Assembly: GCF_000143415.4 (NCBI RefSeq)
Contig: NW_003314295.1
Location: 995,038-1,059,037 of the forward strand
Length of the DNA: 64,000 bases
Source of the DNA: Selaginella moellendorffii
Lineage: Eukaryota > Streptophyta > Lycopodiopsida > Selaginellales > Selaginellaceae
Direction: 5' to 3'
Part shown: piece after piece, positions 54,250 to 64,000 of the stretch
Numbering within the stretch: the stretch's first letter is position 1
Layout: every line of letters starts with the position of its first letter
Notes under the pieces: generated by a model
What the model was told of the DNA's origin: nothing
Databases searched by the model: none
What the model saw: only the letters and a program-made list of their open reading frames with translations
Position numbers and translations under genes: made by a program

Positions 54250-54737
54250 ACCGAGCCGCAAGAGGAGTCACAAATCCCGGAGGCTAAGGTTTATAAGAAC
54301 AAAAACTAGCACACTTCATGATATTTCTCGAAAAAAATTCACTGTTCTCGAATAGAACAACACAACGAAGCTTCATAAGCCAGCGATAGATGATCTAATT
54401 CATTATCTACACAGGAAATCACTCGAAATTTGCACTTAGCAAAGAGGACAAAGACTTCACGAGAATGCCTGACAACGAAGCGATCTATCTAAGGATAGCA
54501 AGATCGACACAATCCACAGCAAAGAGAGCTGTATCGAGGCCAAAATCACAGAAAAGATGCATTGGCACGCGATCTTACCAGGCCGCGCATTCTCCCGCCT
54601 AGAACCCATCCAAGAACCCTAGGATCTAAACCTTTGAATCGTTTTTATTGTTACTATTAACATGTATAATCGTCCTACTGTCAAATGGATACATTTATGT
54701 ACATTTGCCAAAGAATATGGTACTCTTTTCTCGTCCC
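54250..54737. other. 3' flank of the protease gene, no gene seen
   Basis: About 0.5 kb with no open frame of interest. CAAGAACCCTAGG at about 54613 is telo-box-like. Confidence 0.35.
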
Positions 54738-54989
54738 TCACGAGCATTGCCAAGCTTCTTTCTTGAGTGTGAGTTTCGCGAATCCAGCGTTGAGTAGAAC
54801 ACATCGTTGCTGTTGCTGTTGCTGCTGATGGTGGTAATAAGCCGCTGCCATTCTCTGGACTATCGACGCTTGCTGGTGGAGACCGCAGCTCATCGTCACC
54901 GGCTGGGAAGCCATCACCGGACCACACGAGGCCATGTAAAATCCTCCGCTTCCATTCTGGGTTCCAGCAGCTTCACTCGCTCGATCCAT
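54738..54989 (-). CDS. Possible small poly-Gln protein
   Basis: A frame of 83 residues with GC-rich third positions contains YYHHQQQQQQQ near residue 52 and ends AKLTLKKEAWQCS. There is no recognised domain, signal peptide or partner exon. It may be a real small gene or the last exon of a transcript whose upstream exons I could not place between 55.0 and 55.5 kb. Confidence 0.35.
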   Translation of the reverse strand: MDRASEAAGTQNGSGGFYMASCGPVMASQPVTMSCGLHQQASIVQRMAAAYYHHQQQQQQQRCVLLNAGFAKLTLKKEAWQCS

Positions 54990-55543
54990 AGCTGCGAATA
55001 TCAGCTTCGTTGGTCGATGCTTCTCCCTGCAAAGATCGATCGAACTACCTTGATACTCTCGTTATATCGTCCACTTAGGAGCTTTCGGCCTGTCGGTTCT
55101 CGGCCTTCCACAATCTTTCTGAAACAAAGAATCATATTAGAAGCTGCGCATAGAAAACTAGTGAAGTTACTGACCTTTGAGCAGGAGAGTAGAGCGGAAA
55201 CTAGTAAAGCTACAGACCTCTTCTCTAGATTTTGAGAGCTGGATTTTGCGGTTCTTGGCGTCCAGTCCAGCTACTTAAGGGGACCGCCGACGGACGTAGA
55301 CAAATCTCCTAGCATCGCTGTTCCACCTGTGCCAGCTTACCTTCAGTTACTCCGTCTCACACCAGCCATCGATACTCTGTCTCACGACATGTTATGTCGA
55401 AATGGAAAAGTCCAGAGCAAGAGTACGACACCATGTCAAAAAAACAAAACATCAAAAAACCCCAGCGGAGGAGTTAACTATAAGAAGTGGAAATTCCTCA
55501 CCGAAGCTATCCATTGGATTCGATACCTCGACAAATGATGCTT
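54990..55543. other. Intergenic DNA, no secure gene
   Basis: About 0.55 kb lying between two genes on the minus strand. A near repeat of AAACTAGT(G/A)AAG..ACTGACCT/ACAGACCT phrases lies at 55155-55220. Nothing else stands out. Confidence 0.35.
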
Positions 55544-57841
55544 TTACGTAGATATGAGGCCGCTTTTCCTCCTCTTTTTCCCGTCGGGAGTACCATGGAG
55601 CTGGGGCTTGTAGTCGTAGGTGCGCAGTTGGAAGGCCTCAAAGGCTTCGGACACTGCTTCGACCTGTACGTGGACACAGTAAGTCATGTCTTGGGCTGAG
55701 CGATCACGTAAACTTACGAGCTCTGGTTTTTTGGCATATACGCGAACAATCCTGTCCACGCAGTGATCAGAATAAAACCCGCTCAAGTTCTGTCTGTCCA
55801 CCGTAAACTTGACAGAGTCGTCAAACTCCTGTTTGAAAAACGTCAAAATAGCCCCTGCAATTCAGTAGCCATTGTCTGTTACCTTGAAAAAGTGCACCCT
55901 GTATACAGAGCCACACCAAGTAAGTACGAGGCCTACGGAGAAAAATAAGTTACTAGTTTTACCCAGATAAAGGATCGGGCTTTCCACAAGCAAGGTCTAT
56001 CTTCACGTTGCTAACGACAATGTCATCCTCAGAAATTTTTGCCCCAGATTTCTGCATGGAAAGTAGATTATGACAAGTGGCATACAAGCTACGTACCCCG
56101 CAGCAAACAATGTCTTTGGCAGTGACGTCTTTGAAATGTTCAGTTTTTTCCTTTGGAACAAGGTACTCGTTACAAAACTACATGTTAAAAGAACTTAGAG
56201 GGAACAAAGCACGAAAGTTTTTGGAACCTGATAGAGTCCTTGACCACATCTCTTCATTCGCCAGACCAGTTCTCTCGCTTCCTTGAGCTCATCCACATCT
56301 GAAGTCTCGATCGCTTTCAGAAGAGAGTCGTCCATCTGAAACTCAAAGCCAAGCTAAGCAAATGCAAAACACGGATAAGTTTACCTTCCAGAATTGTTCT
56401 GGGTCAAAAACTCCTGCCGATATTCCCAGATAGTCGTCAGAGAGTACCAGCACATCCGCGAGCATAAGCTCTAAAGCCTGTCCAAAAGAAGGATGAGATG
56501 GACAAGACAAAACCGACGTACCTTGACTTTCCGATGAGTATAGATTTTTCGGAAAAGATCTGCTCTCGTTCGAAACAGATTCCACACTTCCATGGCTGGA
56601 ATAAACTTGTAAGACAAACATAGCTGGGTTGGTTTCCTCACCATCAGTTGCAAGGTAGCAAATCTCGTTGTCGATGACTTTAATATTGTCCATCAGCCTG
56701 GAAAAGAAAGAAAAAATTCGCCTCACCAAGACAGCCAGTGAAAATGAAATGCGGCAATTACCTGCCGAGCGTAAAGTTCGAAGTTATACCGCATGCACGA
56801 GAGTCTCGAAGAATGTAGTCAAACCTACACAGAAACTATAAACAATGCGGTGATGATAAAATACTCGTACTTATCCACGTCAATGGAGTTGCGTCCGTTA
56901 GCCACGATGTCAAAGAGAAAGGTTTTCTCGTTGTATTCCTACAAAGATACAAGTCAGGCCTTGGTTTAAGAACTTTTCAAACCTCAATCAGCGAAGGGTT
57001 CTTGCTACATAAGATCATATCCTGCAAAATGTGATCGAACGCCGTGAGAGTAAGAAAGAAAAACAGCTTGGTCTGTTACCTTGACTCGCTTAAGATCAGT
57101 GGAACTAATGTCGATGTGATTCACATCCACTATGTAGTCGATCATCCTCGTTGACATGTCCTCGTGAGACCTGCATCGCCCTTATATATATATATCACCA
57201 TGTTAAAAGACCGAAGTTCTCGCACCACTTGTGTCCTGGCATAATCCGAGGAAGGAACTCGTTGTCAAAGACATGACTGAAGGGACCATGTCCAACATCG
57301 TGAAGTAGGCCTGAGAGGAAGCTTTTAGCCATTCATAAGTTTTGGAAAAGAGAACCTGCCAAGCTCACAATCGTGATATCAGAGGTGGTGATCCTCAACT
57401 CTGGCTGAAAAACTCGGTTATCAAGGGGAAAAACTAGAGCACGAAAAAAGATAACGCGTACGTTCTTCGCGAGATTTTCGACTGTCATGCGAGCGAGTTT
57501 GTAAACACCCAAAGAATGCTCAAACCTCGAGTGCGATGCGCCAGGGTAGACCAAGTAGCAAAGTCCTGAGACAAAGAAATAGAGAAAGTGAAGAGCCCCG
57601 ATCCATACCAAGTTGCTTGATATCACGCAGCCTCTGGAATTGTAGCGAATCCACGAATTTCAAGCTTAGCTACGAGAGAAAGAAAGGGAAATAGTAGCAA
57701 TCGATCAATCGCATGCAAGAGCGTTTTGGAAATTCTTACCGGATCCACGTAAGTGTTACCGTGGAGATTATCGAGAATCACCTTGTCGCGGCGCCTCGGC
57801 TGCATTGATCGCGGGAGCGCATCTTCATTCAATGCGCCCAT
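55544..57841 (-). CDS. SAMHD1-like HD-domain dNTP triphosphohydrolase (VEN4-like)
   Basis: Eighteen small exons join in frame to 469 residues, from 57740-57841 to 55544-55663. HD-domain motifs are intact: [15 protein letters not shown] (first His), [12 protein letters not shown] (His-Asp), then [10 protein letters not shown] and [14 protein letters not shown]. The C-terminal [14 protein letters not shown] and [13 protein letters not shown] match SAMHD1 and the plant VENOSA4 protein. The enzyme cleaves dNTPs to nucleosides and triphosphate and balances dNTP pools. It has no SAM domain, as in plants. Exon 16 (55883-55898) is only 16 nt, needed to keep the frame. An AACCCTA motif lies at about 57874, upstream of the start. 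Confidence 0.93.
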
Positions 57842-58138
57842 TTTCTTGGTAGAATCACCAGAAACTCCAGAAGAACCCTACTTTTTCTACATTCCAGCAA
57901 CAGAAAAAGGCGATCGATTGCAGCGCCAGCGATTCATCCGATCCAGCTTCAAATATTTTCTGGTAATCGATCGATCCAGCGCAGCTGATCGCGACGAGCA
58001 ACAAAGAAGAATAATCTCAAGGCGGACCGTCCGATCTAGGGCGTCCACGTGGTCGAATCCGGGAGCTGCTATTATCCGCTTTGCCTTCCCGTTCTTGTGA
58101 AGGATGAAGCCGGGGCAGTTTTTCTAGGGCTCCAGAGG

Positions 58139-61100
58139 ATGGACGATGGCGCCCAGCAGGCGCCGTCGTGGCTCTCGATCGTCGCGGCGGCATTTCTAGG
58201 CGCCGGATCCGTGGCGATTTCGGCGCTATGGATGCACAGGCGCGTCGTGGAGCGAGTGCTGGAGCAGCGATTGCGCAAGCTCACGGAAGGTATGGAGAGG
58301 GAAATCATAGAAGAAAAGGGAAATAGGAGGAGCAAGTTAAAGAAGCCGCCGCTCTTGCGAAGGGGCCATTCCGTGCCGCCTCACCAGGACGTGAGGCATG
58401 CCAGTCCTGTGGAGATTTGGTGGTCCGAGAATGGGAAGGCTTCCGGGGAGGAGGAGAAGCTAGTGCCTGGTAGCAGCTCGCAGGCTGCGGAGGTCCAGCA
58501 GGAGGAAAGCGCGGCTCCAGTAGAAAATGCGAAGAACTTGAAGGATTCAGCTGCTAGTGAAGCTGGAAAGACTGTGGAAAGTGGAAGAACATCGTCACTG
58601 AGTTGCAAGTCGAGATCCAAGTCGACTTCTTTGCCTTCTGATCGTGACCAGGAGGACGATAAATCGCAAGTGTTTCCTGTCTTGCCGAAAGTTCGCACTC
58701 GTCTCGAAGGTGATATTCATCTGCTCGAATTTATAATTTTCTGGGATTTTCTAGCAGAAAGTGGCCAAACTTTCAATCATTCCGCATCAAACAGGAGAAC
58801 TGCACACTTGAGACCATCCTCTCCTCCTAAGTCTGGACTTTTTGATATGGATGGATCGGATGAGGATGTGGATATGTTGAATGACAAAGAAGACGCTGTT
58901 CTTGTCGATGAAATTTGTGCAATCGAGGAAGCTGTAGCCAATGAATGCTTTGAGGAGCCATTGTTGAGGATGGTACGTTACAGTGGCTGATGACATGAAA
59001 ATTCTGGTATGCTTTGCTCTTGTTTGTGTGTTCTGATTGGTCGAATGAGTGTCATCGTTTTGCAGGATGACGATCCAAAAAGCTTTGGACTATCACATTC
59101 TCCGAGCTTGGAATGCTTGGTCGCATCATTAGAGCAACAAACTGAGAAGTCTGAGACACATTCAGCTAGGCCGCATAGTCTTGCAGACGGGCTTCTCGGA
59201 GCGCCTGATCCTGTGGCTGCTGACATTCTAAGAAAGGAGCCACAACAAGAAACGTTTGTTCGCATGAAAGTCACACCTTATGGTACGTATAATCCTCATC
59301 ATCGTTTCTGACTCCTCCTGTCACATATGTTATGTATCAGACCCGCCTACAGCCGAAGAAGAGGAAGTTTGCATTGTGCTACAGCAGTGTTTGGCTCTAA
59401 GAGAAAAATATTTATTTGTGGAAAAGGATCCACCATGGCGGAAAGGAATGTTTTGTGCATCAGGATTTAATCCAGATCCTTTCCACTACGAACCAGAACC
59501 TCGATCGCAGGTTTGCCCTCTTTTTTAAATGAGCTTTGACTAACCAACATAGCTAACATCCAGCATGTTTTTAAAGAGATAGATGGTGTTATACATGTTT
59601 ATGCAAATTCAGAAGGTATGTCCTTGCTACCATGAAAACTTCTAAAGTGGTGTTTTCAGCAAAGGAGGAGTTGTTTCCCGTTCCTGACGCAACTACATTC
59701 TTTACGGACATGCACCGAATACTTAGACTTACAGGACTAGGAAATGTGCGAACCTTCTGTTACCATCGGTTACATCTTTTGGAACAGGTAGATCGTATCC
59801 TTGCACTTCTGAGAAACATCTAACATCTGAATCTCCTTACTGCAGAAATTTAGCCTTCATCTCATGCTTAATGCGGACAGAGAGTTTCTTGCTCAGAAGA
59901 GTGCCCCTCATCGAGATTTTTACAACGTCAGGAAGGTTGACACTCACGTCCATCATTCATCTTGTATGAACCAAAAGCATCTTTTGCGATTTATAAAGTC
60001 AAAGCTGAGAAATGAACCCGACGAGGTGACTTACAATCTAAAAGCTTCTATATGTTTACACTCAATGTTTCTTGCCAAGTCAGGTTGTTATCTTTCGGGA
60101 TGGCCAATATCTTACTCTTAAGGAAGTCTTCGAAAGCTTGGACTTAACAGGGTATGTTTTAGCGGCGATACATTGAAGAAGAATTGGTGTAATTTTGGTA
60201 TTGCTAGGTACGACCTGAATGTGGATTTGCTTGACGTCCATGCTGATAAAAATACGTTTCATCGCTTCGACAAATTCAATCTTAAGTACAATCCTTGTGG
60301 TCAAAGCCGGCTTAGAGAGATCTTTCTGAAGCAGGACAATCTTATCCAGGGTATCTTTTGAAATCAGTAAGCTTTTCATATACAATCCATGCACTGCTCA
60401 GGGCGCTTCTTGGCGGAGCTAACAAAAGAAGTTTTTCAGGATCTTGCTGTCAGCAAGTACCAGGTATCATTTAAAGTGGCAGCTATTCCATTCTGGTGGA
60501 ACTTAAATCCTGCAGATGGCGGAGTACAGGATATCCGTATATGGAAGAAAGCAAAGTGAGTGGGATCAACTAGCAAGCTGGATTGTAAATAACGAGCTTT
60601 ACAGCGAAAACGTTGTATGGCTTGTTCAAGTAGGTAGTCCGATTTCCTTAAGTTGGTCTTACTGACACGCCACGCTGTGTGATACAGGTTCCTCGACTCT
60701 ACATATTTTACAAGATGATGGGCATTGTTACATCCTTTCAAACCATATTGAACAATTTATTTCTTCCATTATTTGAAGTCACGATTGATCCTGGTTCGCA
60801 TCCGCAGCTACACATATTTTTGAAACAGGTAATCTCTTGATTGTTTCTCTCGTCGTTTTATCACGGTGTGTAGGTGGTAGCATTCGATATGGTTGACGAC
60901 GAGAGTAAGCCAGAGCGTCGTCCAAATAAACATATGCAAACTCCTGCACAGTGGGATATCAACTTTAATCCGGCCTACTCGTATTGGGCGTACTACATTT
61001 ACGCCAACATGTACACTTTAAACAAGGTAGAAACTTTCAAGAACAGTTCATGGATGATTCTTGTAGTTCTGTGTTGGCAGCTCCGTGAGTCCAAAGGTTT

Positions 61101-61782
61101 GTGCACAATTAAGTTTCGGCCTCATTCCGGAGAGGCAGGAGATTTGGATCACTTGGCGTCCACGTTTTTACTGGCTCACAACATCGCTCATGGAAACAAC
61201 CTCAGAAAATCTCCTGGACTTCAGTATCTTTATTACCTCGCCCAGGTTTTATCATGTTTGTTTTTTCGTCCCGCACTTTAAACTCACCTTTTTCTTGTGG
61301 TTCGTTTGCCAGATTGGTCTGGCTATGTCTCCCTTGAGCAACAACTCTTTGTTTTTGGATTACCACCGTAATCCTTTTCCTATGTTTTTTTCACGAGGTC
61401 TCAATGTTTCCCTGTCAACGGATGATCCACTTCAAATACATCTTACTAAAGAACCACTAGTGGAGGAATACAGCATTGCCGCTCAGGTACGCTCTAAAGA
61501 CGATCTCAAGCTTAAGTTCTCATTTGTGTCTCAGGTCTGGAAGCTGAGTTCCTGCGACCTGTGCGAAATCGCAAGAAACTCCGTCTATCAGTCGGGTTTT
61601 CCTCATCACATGAAGGTCTCTCTTTTTCCACGTTTTGTCAAGCATAACTTGGTGCTCTCCAGCTTCATTGGATTGGACACAAATACTTCAAACGGGGAGC
61701 TGCGGGGAACGACATCCACAAAACCAATGTACCTCATATCCGTGTAGAGTTTCGATACGAGGTGAAGCAAGCCTTCTTCTAG
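58139..61782 (+). CDS. AMP deaminase
   Basis: Seventeen exons join to about 917 residues, from 58139-58709 to 61663-61782. An N-terminal membrane anchor (about 11-33, [19 protein letters not shown]) as in plant FAC1 is followed by a variable Ser/Glu-rich region (about 50-330). The catalytic barrel follows with the metal ligands [19 protein letters not shown]-like and the signature [17 protein letters not shown], then [12 protein letters not shown] at the end. It converts AMP to IMP and ammonia in purine balance. The first intron (58710-58757, 48 nt) is stop-free and a multiple of three, so retention would add 16 residues. No damage is seen. Confidence 0.95.
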
Positions 61783-62290
61783 CACTCTATCTTGATTCGT
61801 TCGCTCGTTTTAGACTTGGCAAGAAGAATTGCAATACATATGTTTGGGAGGCGCCAGAATCTCGGAAGAAATCGATCCATAAGGATAACCCGACGGCTAC
61901 GATGGCCTCGTCTTATACCCATTCAAAATGGACGTACAGAATTTGTTAGAAAGATTTCCTTGAGGTTAGGTGTCTCGATTAAGGTAAACCGATTAAAAGG
62001 CAAGTCGCTCGATCAATGTCGAGCGAATGATCTTATAGAGGATCGATCGATGTGTTCCAATCCGTGCTTTCCTTTAGTACTCTTTTTGATGTGTTCTTCT
62101 CAGACTTGGCAAGAAGAGTTGCAATACATATGTATCAGAATCTCGGAAGAAATCGATAACACAACTAAGCATTATTTGTATGAGCATGCATATTGTCTTG
62201 TACTCGACGGCTACGATGGCCTCACCTTAAACCCAATTCAAACTGGACGTATAGGATTTGCTGCAAAGATTTACAAAAGTGATGGATATA
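61772..62290 (+). repeat. Tandem duplication downstream of AMP deaminase
   Basis: Two related blocks of about 190-220 bases begin near 61772 and 62064 (offset about 290). Shared phrases are CTTGGCAAGAAGA(A/G)TTGCAATACATATG, CAGAATCTCGGAAGAAATCGAT, CGACGGCTACGATGGCCTC and ATTCAAA(A/C)TGGACGTA. The second block has diverged and contains an extra AT-rich insert at about 62155-62200. The open frame across it is probably not a gene. Confidence 0.75.
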
Positions 62291-62501
62291 TGGTAGCACA
62301 AGCTCTAGGGCTTCAATTGGATATGGCGGCAATCTGATTTGCATCGATTGAGCAGCGGACACATTGAGATCGCGGTTCATCTTTTGGGTAGGGCATGGAT
62401 GCGGGAATTACGCGGTAGAGAAGAACAGGGTCCAAGAAGTAACACACCAATGCGCAGTTAAAAAGAGAGCAAATTGTAGGGTTTTTGTGAGCGCCGGCTC
62501 A

Positions 62502-64000
62502 ATGGCAGCGATGATGGCGGTGCCTCCCGAGGCCCGCGAGCGCGCCGTGGCGCTCCTCCACGACGCCCAATTGCATCCCGACGCCGCGGCCAAGCTCGAT
62601 TCTCTCCGGGAGCTCAGGGAGCTGGCGCTTCACAGGGAGCCGCGGCTTCTCCCGGAGCTCCTGCCCGTGCTGCTGGAGCTGCGCAACGATCGCGCCAGCG
62701 CCATCCGCAACTTTCTTGTCGAGTGAGTTCCTCCTCTCCTGACCTAATCTAGCCGCGCGGCTCACAATGTAGGGTGATCTTTCTTGCTCCCAGGATCATC
62801 GAGGAGGTCGGGCTCAGGCAAGTGGAGTATGTTCCGGTGATGATGCCAGTGCTCTTGACATTGCTCCGGGGCGAGCCGGCCTTTGCTCGGCGTGCTATCA
62901 CTGCTGGTACCAATTTGTTTCGCCACACCTTGGAGTATGTCTTGTTGAAGGTATGGCTCCTGTTCTTGGTGAAACAGAAGAAGAGTTTCTGATGGTTTCT
63001 TGTGCTATTCTTTTTTCAGGGAATTTATACGAGGCAAGTGGATAAGTTCATGCAAGATTCTTGGATTTCAGTTCTTCAGTTCAAGGAGTTTGTGTATCCC
63101 TTTGCTCAGCAGGTATGGGAAGAAACGAGAGGTGTGTCTTGCGTTTTTCTGAAGTAAGTTTTTGTACTAGCATGGCAACGACGGGGTACGTTTGCACGCT
63201 GTGAAGTTTATCGAGACTGTGATTTTGCTCTTCACTCCAGACCCTAGTGGTCCTTCGCAGCCACCGCTACCTGATCGACTCGATGGTAGTACACATATTG
63301 AAATGTCGCAGTTACGGATTTTTTCTGGTGTTTTCGTTTCAGGAACGTCAAAAGGGATAAATGTGTCTTGGATAGTGTCTGGCCATCCACTCTTAGATGC
63401 CACAGCCATGGGTCAAGAGGCGAGCAAATCGTTGGGATTGTTGCTGAACCAGCTGCGGCAACCTGACGTTTCGGCTCTTCCGGGTCCCGTCGCCATTGTC
63501 ATCGTGAATAGGTACTTTAGTTTTCAAGCTTTCAAAACGTCAATTGAGTGGATTCTTATTTGGGAAGGGAATGAGCAGCTTGGCAGCCATTGCGAAACGA
63601 AGACCGTCGTTTTACGGACGCATCCTTCCTGTGTTACTTTCACTGGGACCAAGTTGTGAAGCGATCAAAGGTGGTCAAGTGGCCAGCGTGGTTACTGCCT
63701 TGAAGAATGCCTTTGTCCAGCTTCTAAAATGCACGTATCCTGCGGCAGCACCGGTATGCAGTTTTTATTGTCACTTCTTCCTTTGTAACTTCGTTATTCT
63801 TGGCAGTGGCGCGATCGTCTCACTTCGGCACTGCGCCAGATGAATGCCGGAGACGTTGCAGACTTGGCAGTCGAGAGAAGCAGCAGGGGTGGCGAGAGAG
63901 AGTCGAGAGAGTCGAGTTCCCGCTCCAACCGAGTAAAAGTGCCGAATAAGCCATTTCTTTTTCCTCCTGTAACGATGTGTGTATTTGTAGGAAGAGAGAC
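62502..64000 (+). CDS. Symplekin, N-terminal part (runs off the window)
   Basis: Exons 62502-62722, 62794-62950, 63020-63112, 63171-63285, 63343-63511, 63579-63753 and from 63807 keep one frame to the window end. The Symplekin/Pta1 N-terminal HEAT domain is recognisable: IIEEVGLRQVEYV, VRLHAVKFIETVILLFTPDP, ISWIV-type VSGHPLLDATAM and LRQMNAGDVADLAVE. Symplekin scaffolds the cleavage and polyadenylation complex in the nucleus (Arabidopsis ESP4 is the counterpart). A TAGGGTTT motif at 62477-62484 lies 18 bases before the start codon. The C-terminal part lies outside the window. Confidence 0.9.

Noticed and set aside
58049-58138. Upstream extension of the AMP deaminase frame to an earlier ATG
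   Set aside because: The extra residues have no family counterpart, while the ATG at 58139 places the membrane anchor at the N-terminus as in plant AMP deaminases.
62364-62501. Upstream extension of symplekin to an ATG at 62364
   Set aside because: The added residues are unlike the family and would run over the telo-box and leader; the ATG at 62502 begins the HEAT domain region.

Overview
The window looks like nuclear DNA of a lycophyte, most likely Selaginella moellendorffii or a close relative. The reasons are plant-only gene families (WPP-domain RanGAP, GUN4, Mg-chelatase CHLD, chloroplast FBPase II, GRAS, DUF1218), very short introns (about 50-120 nt) that keep frame when removed, intron-poor PPR genes, and intergenic gaps of often under 100 bp. 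The species name is inferred from these traits and was not checked by a search. All exon boundaries were read by eye from GT/AG sites and reading-frame continuity and may be off by a base.

Region by region. 1-13.7 kb is a retroelement graveyard. It holds a plus-strand LTR-type repeat family with initiator-tRNA-Met-like primer binding sites, a GA-rich minisatellite, and a minus-strand Ty3/gypsy copy cut off at a 22-nt poly-C run. After that come AT-rich decayed copies of the first family and gene-free DNA. 13.7-25.3 kb holds a GRAS regulator, a SWIM zinc-finger protein, a DUF1218 membrane protein, two probable small secreted peptide precursors, a PP4 regulatory subunit R2 and a fasciclin-like protein. 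25.6-32 kb holds RanGAP, a small unknown gene, a PPR gene whose 3' end is fused to a fragment of the nearby FAD synthetase gene, and PPR debris.

32-43.4 kb is a compact housekeeping block rich in plastid functions: FAD synthetase, GUN4, an unknown gene, CHLD (15 exons), a GDSL esterase, chloroplast FBPase II and TFIIH p44. GUN4 is the known activator of Mg-chelatase, and here it lies about 1.2 kb from CHLD. 43.5-51.2 kb holds a divergent Dof-like zinc-finger protein, two more PPR genes with a small orphan gene between them, a PP2C phosphatase and an unknown secreted protein. 51.4-64 kb holds a subtilisin-like protease, a SAMHD1-like dNTPase with a 16-nt microexon, AMP deaminase, a tandem duplication, and the 5' part of symplekin.

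The strongest candidates for something undescribed are the two secreted peptide precursors ending in Asn-Pro, the C-terminal Dof-like finger, the PPR/FAD-synthetase chimera, and the GUN4-CHLD linkage. Short telo-box-like AACCCTA motifs sit just upstream of many of the housekeeping start codons.
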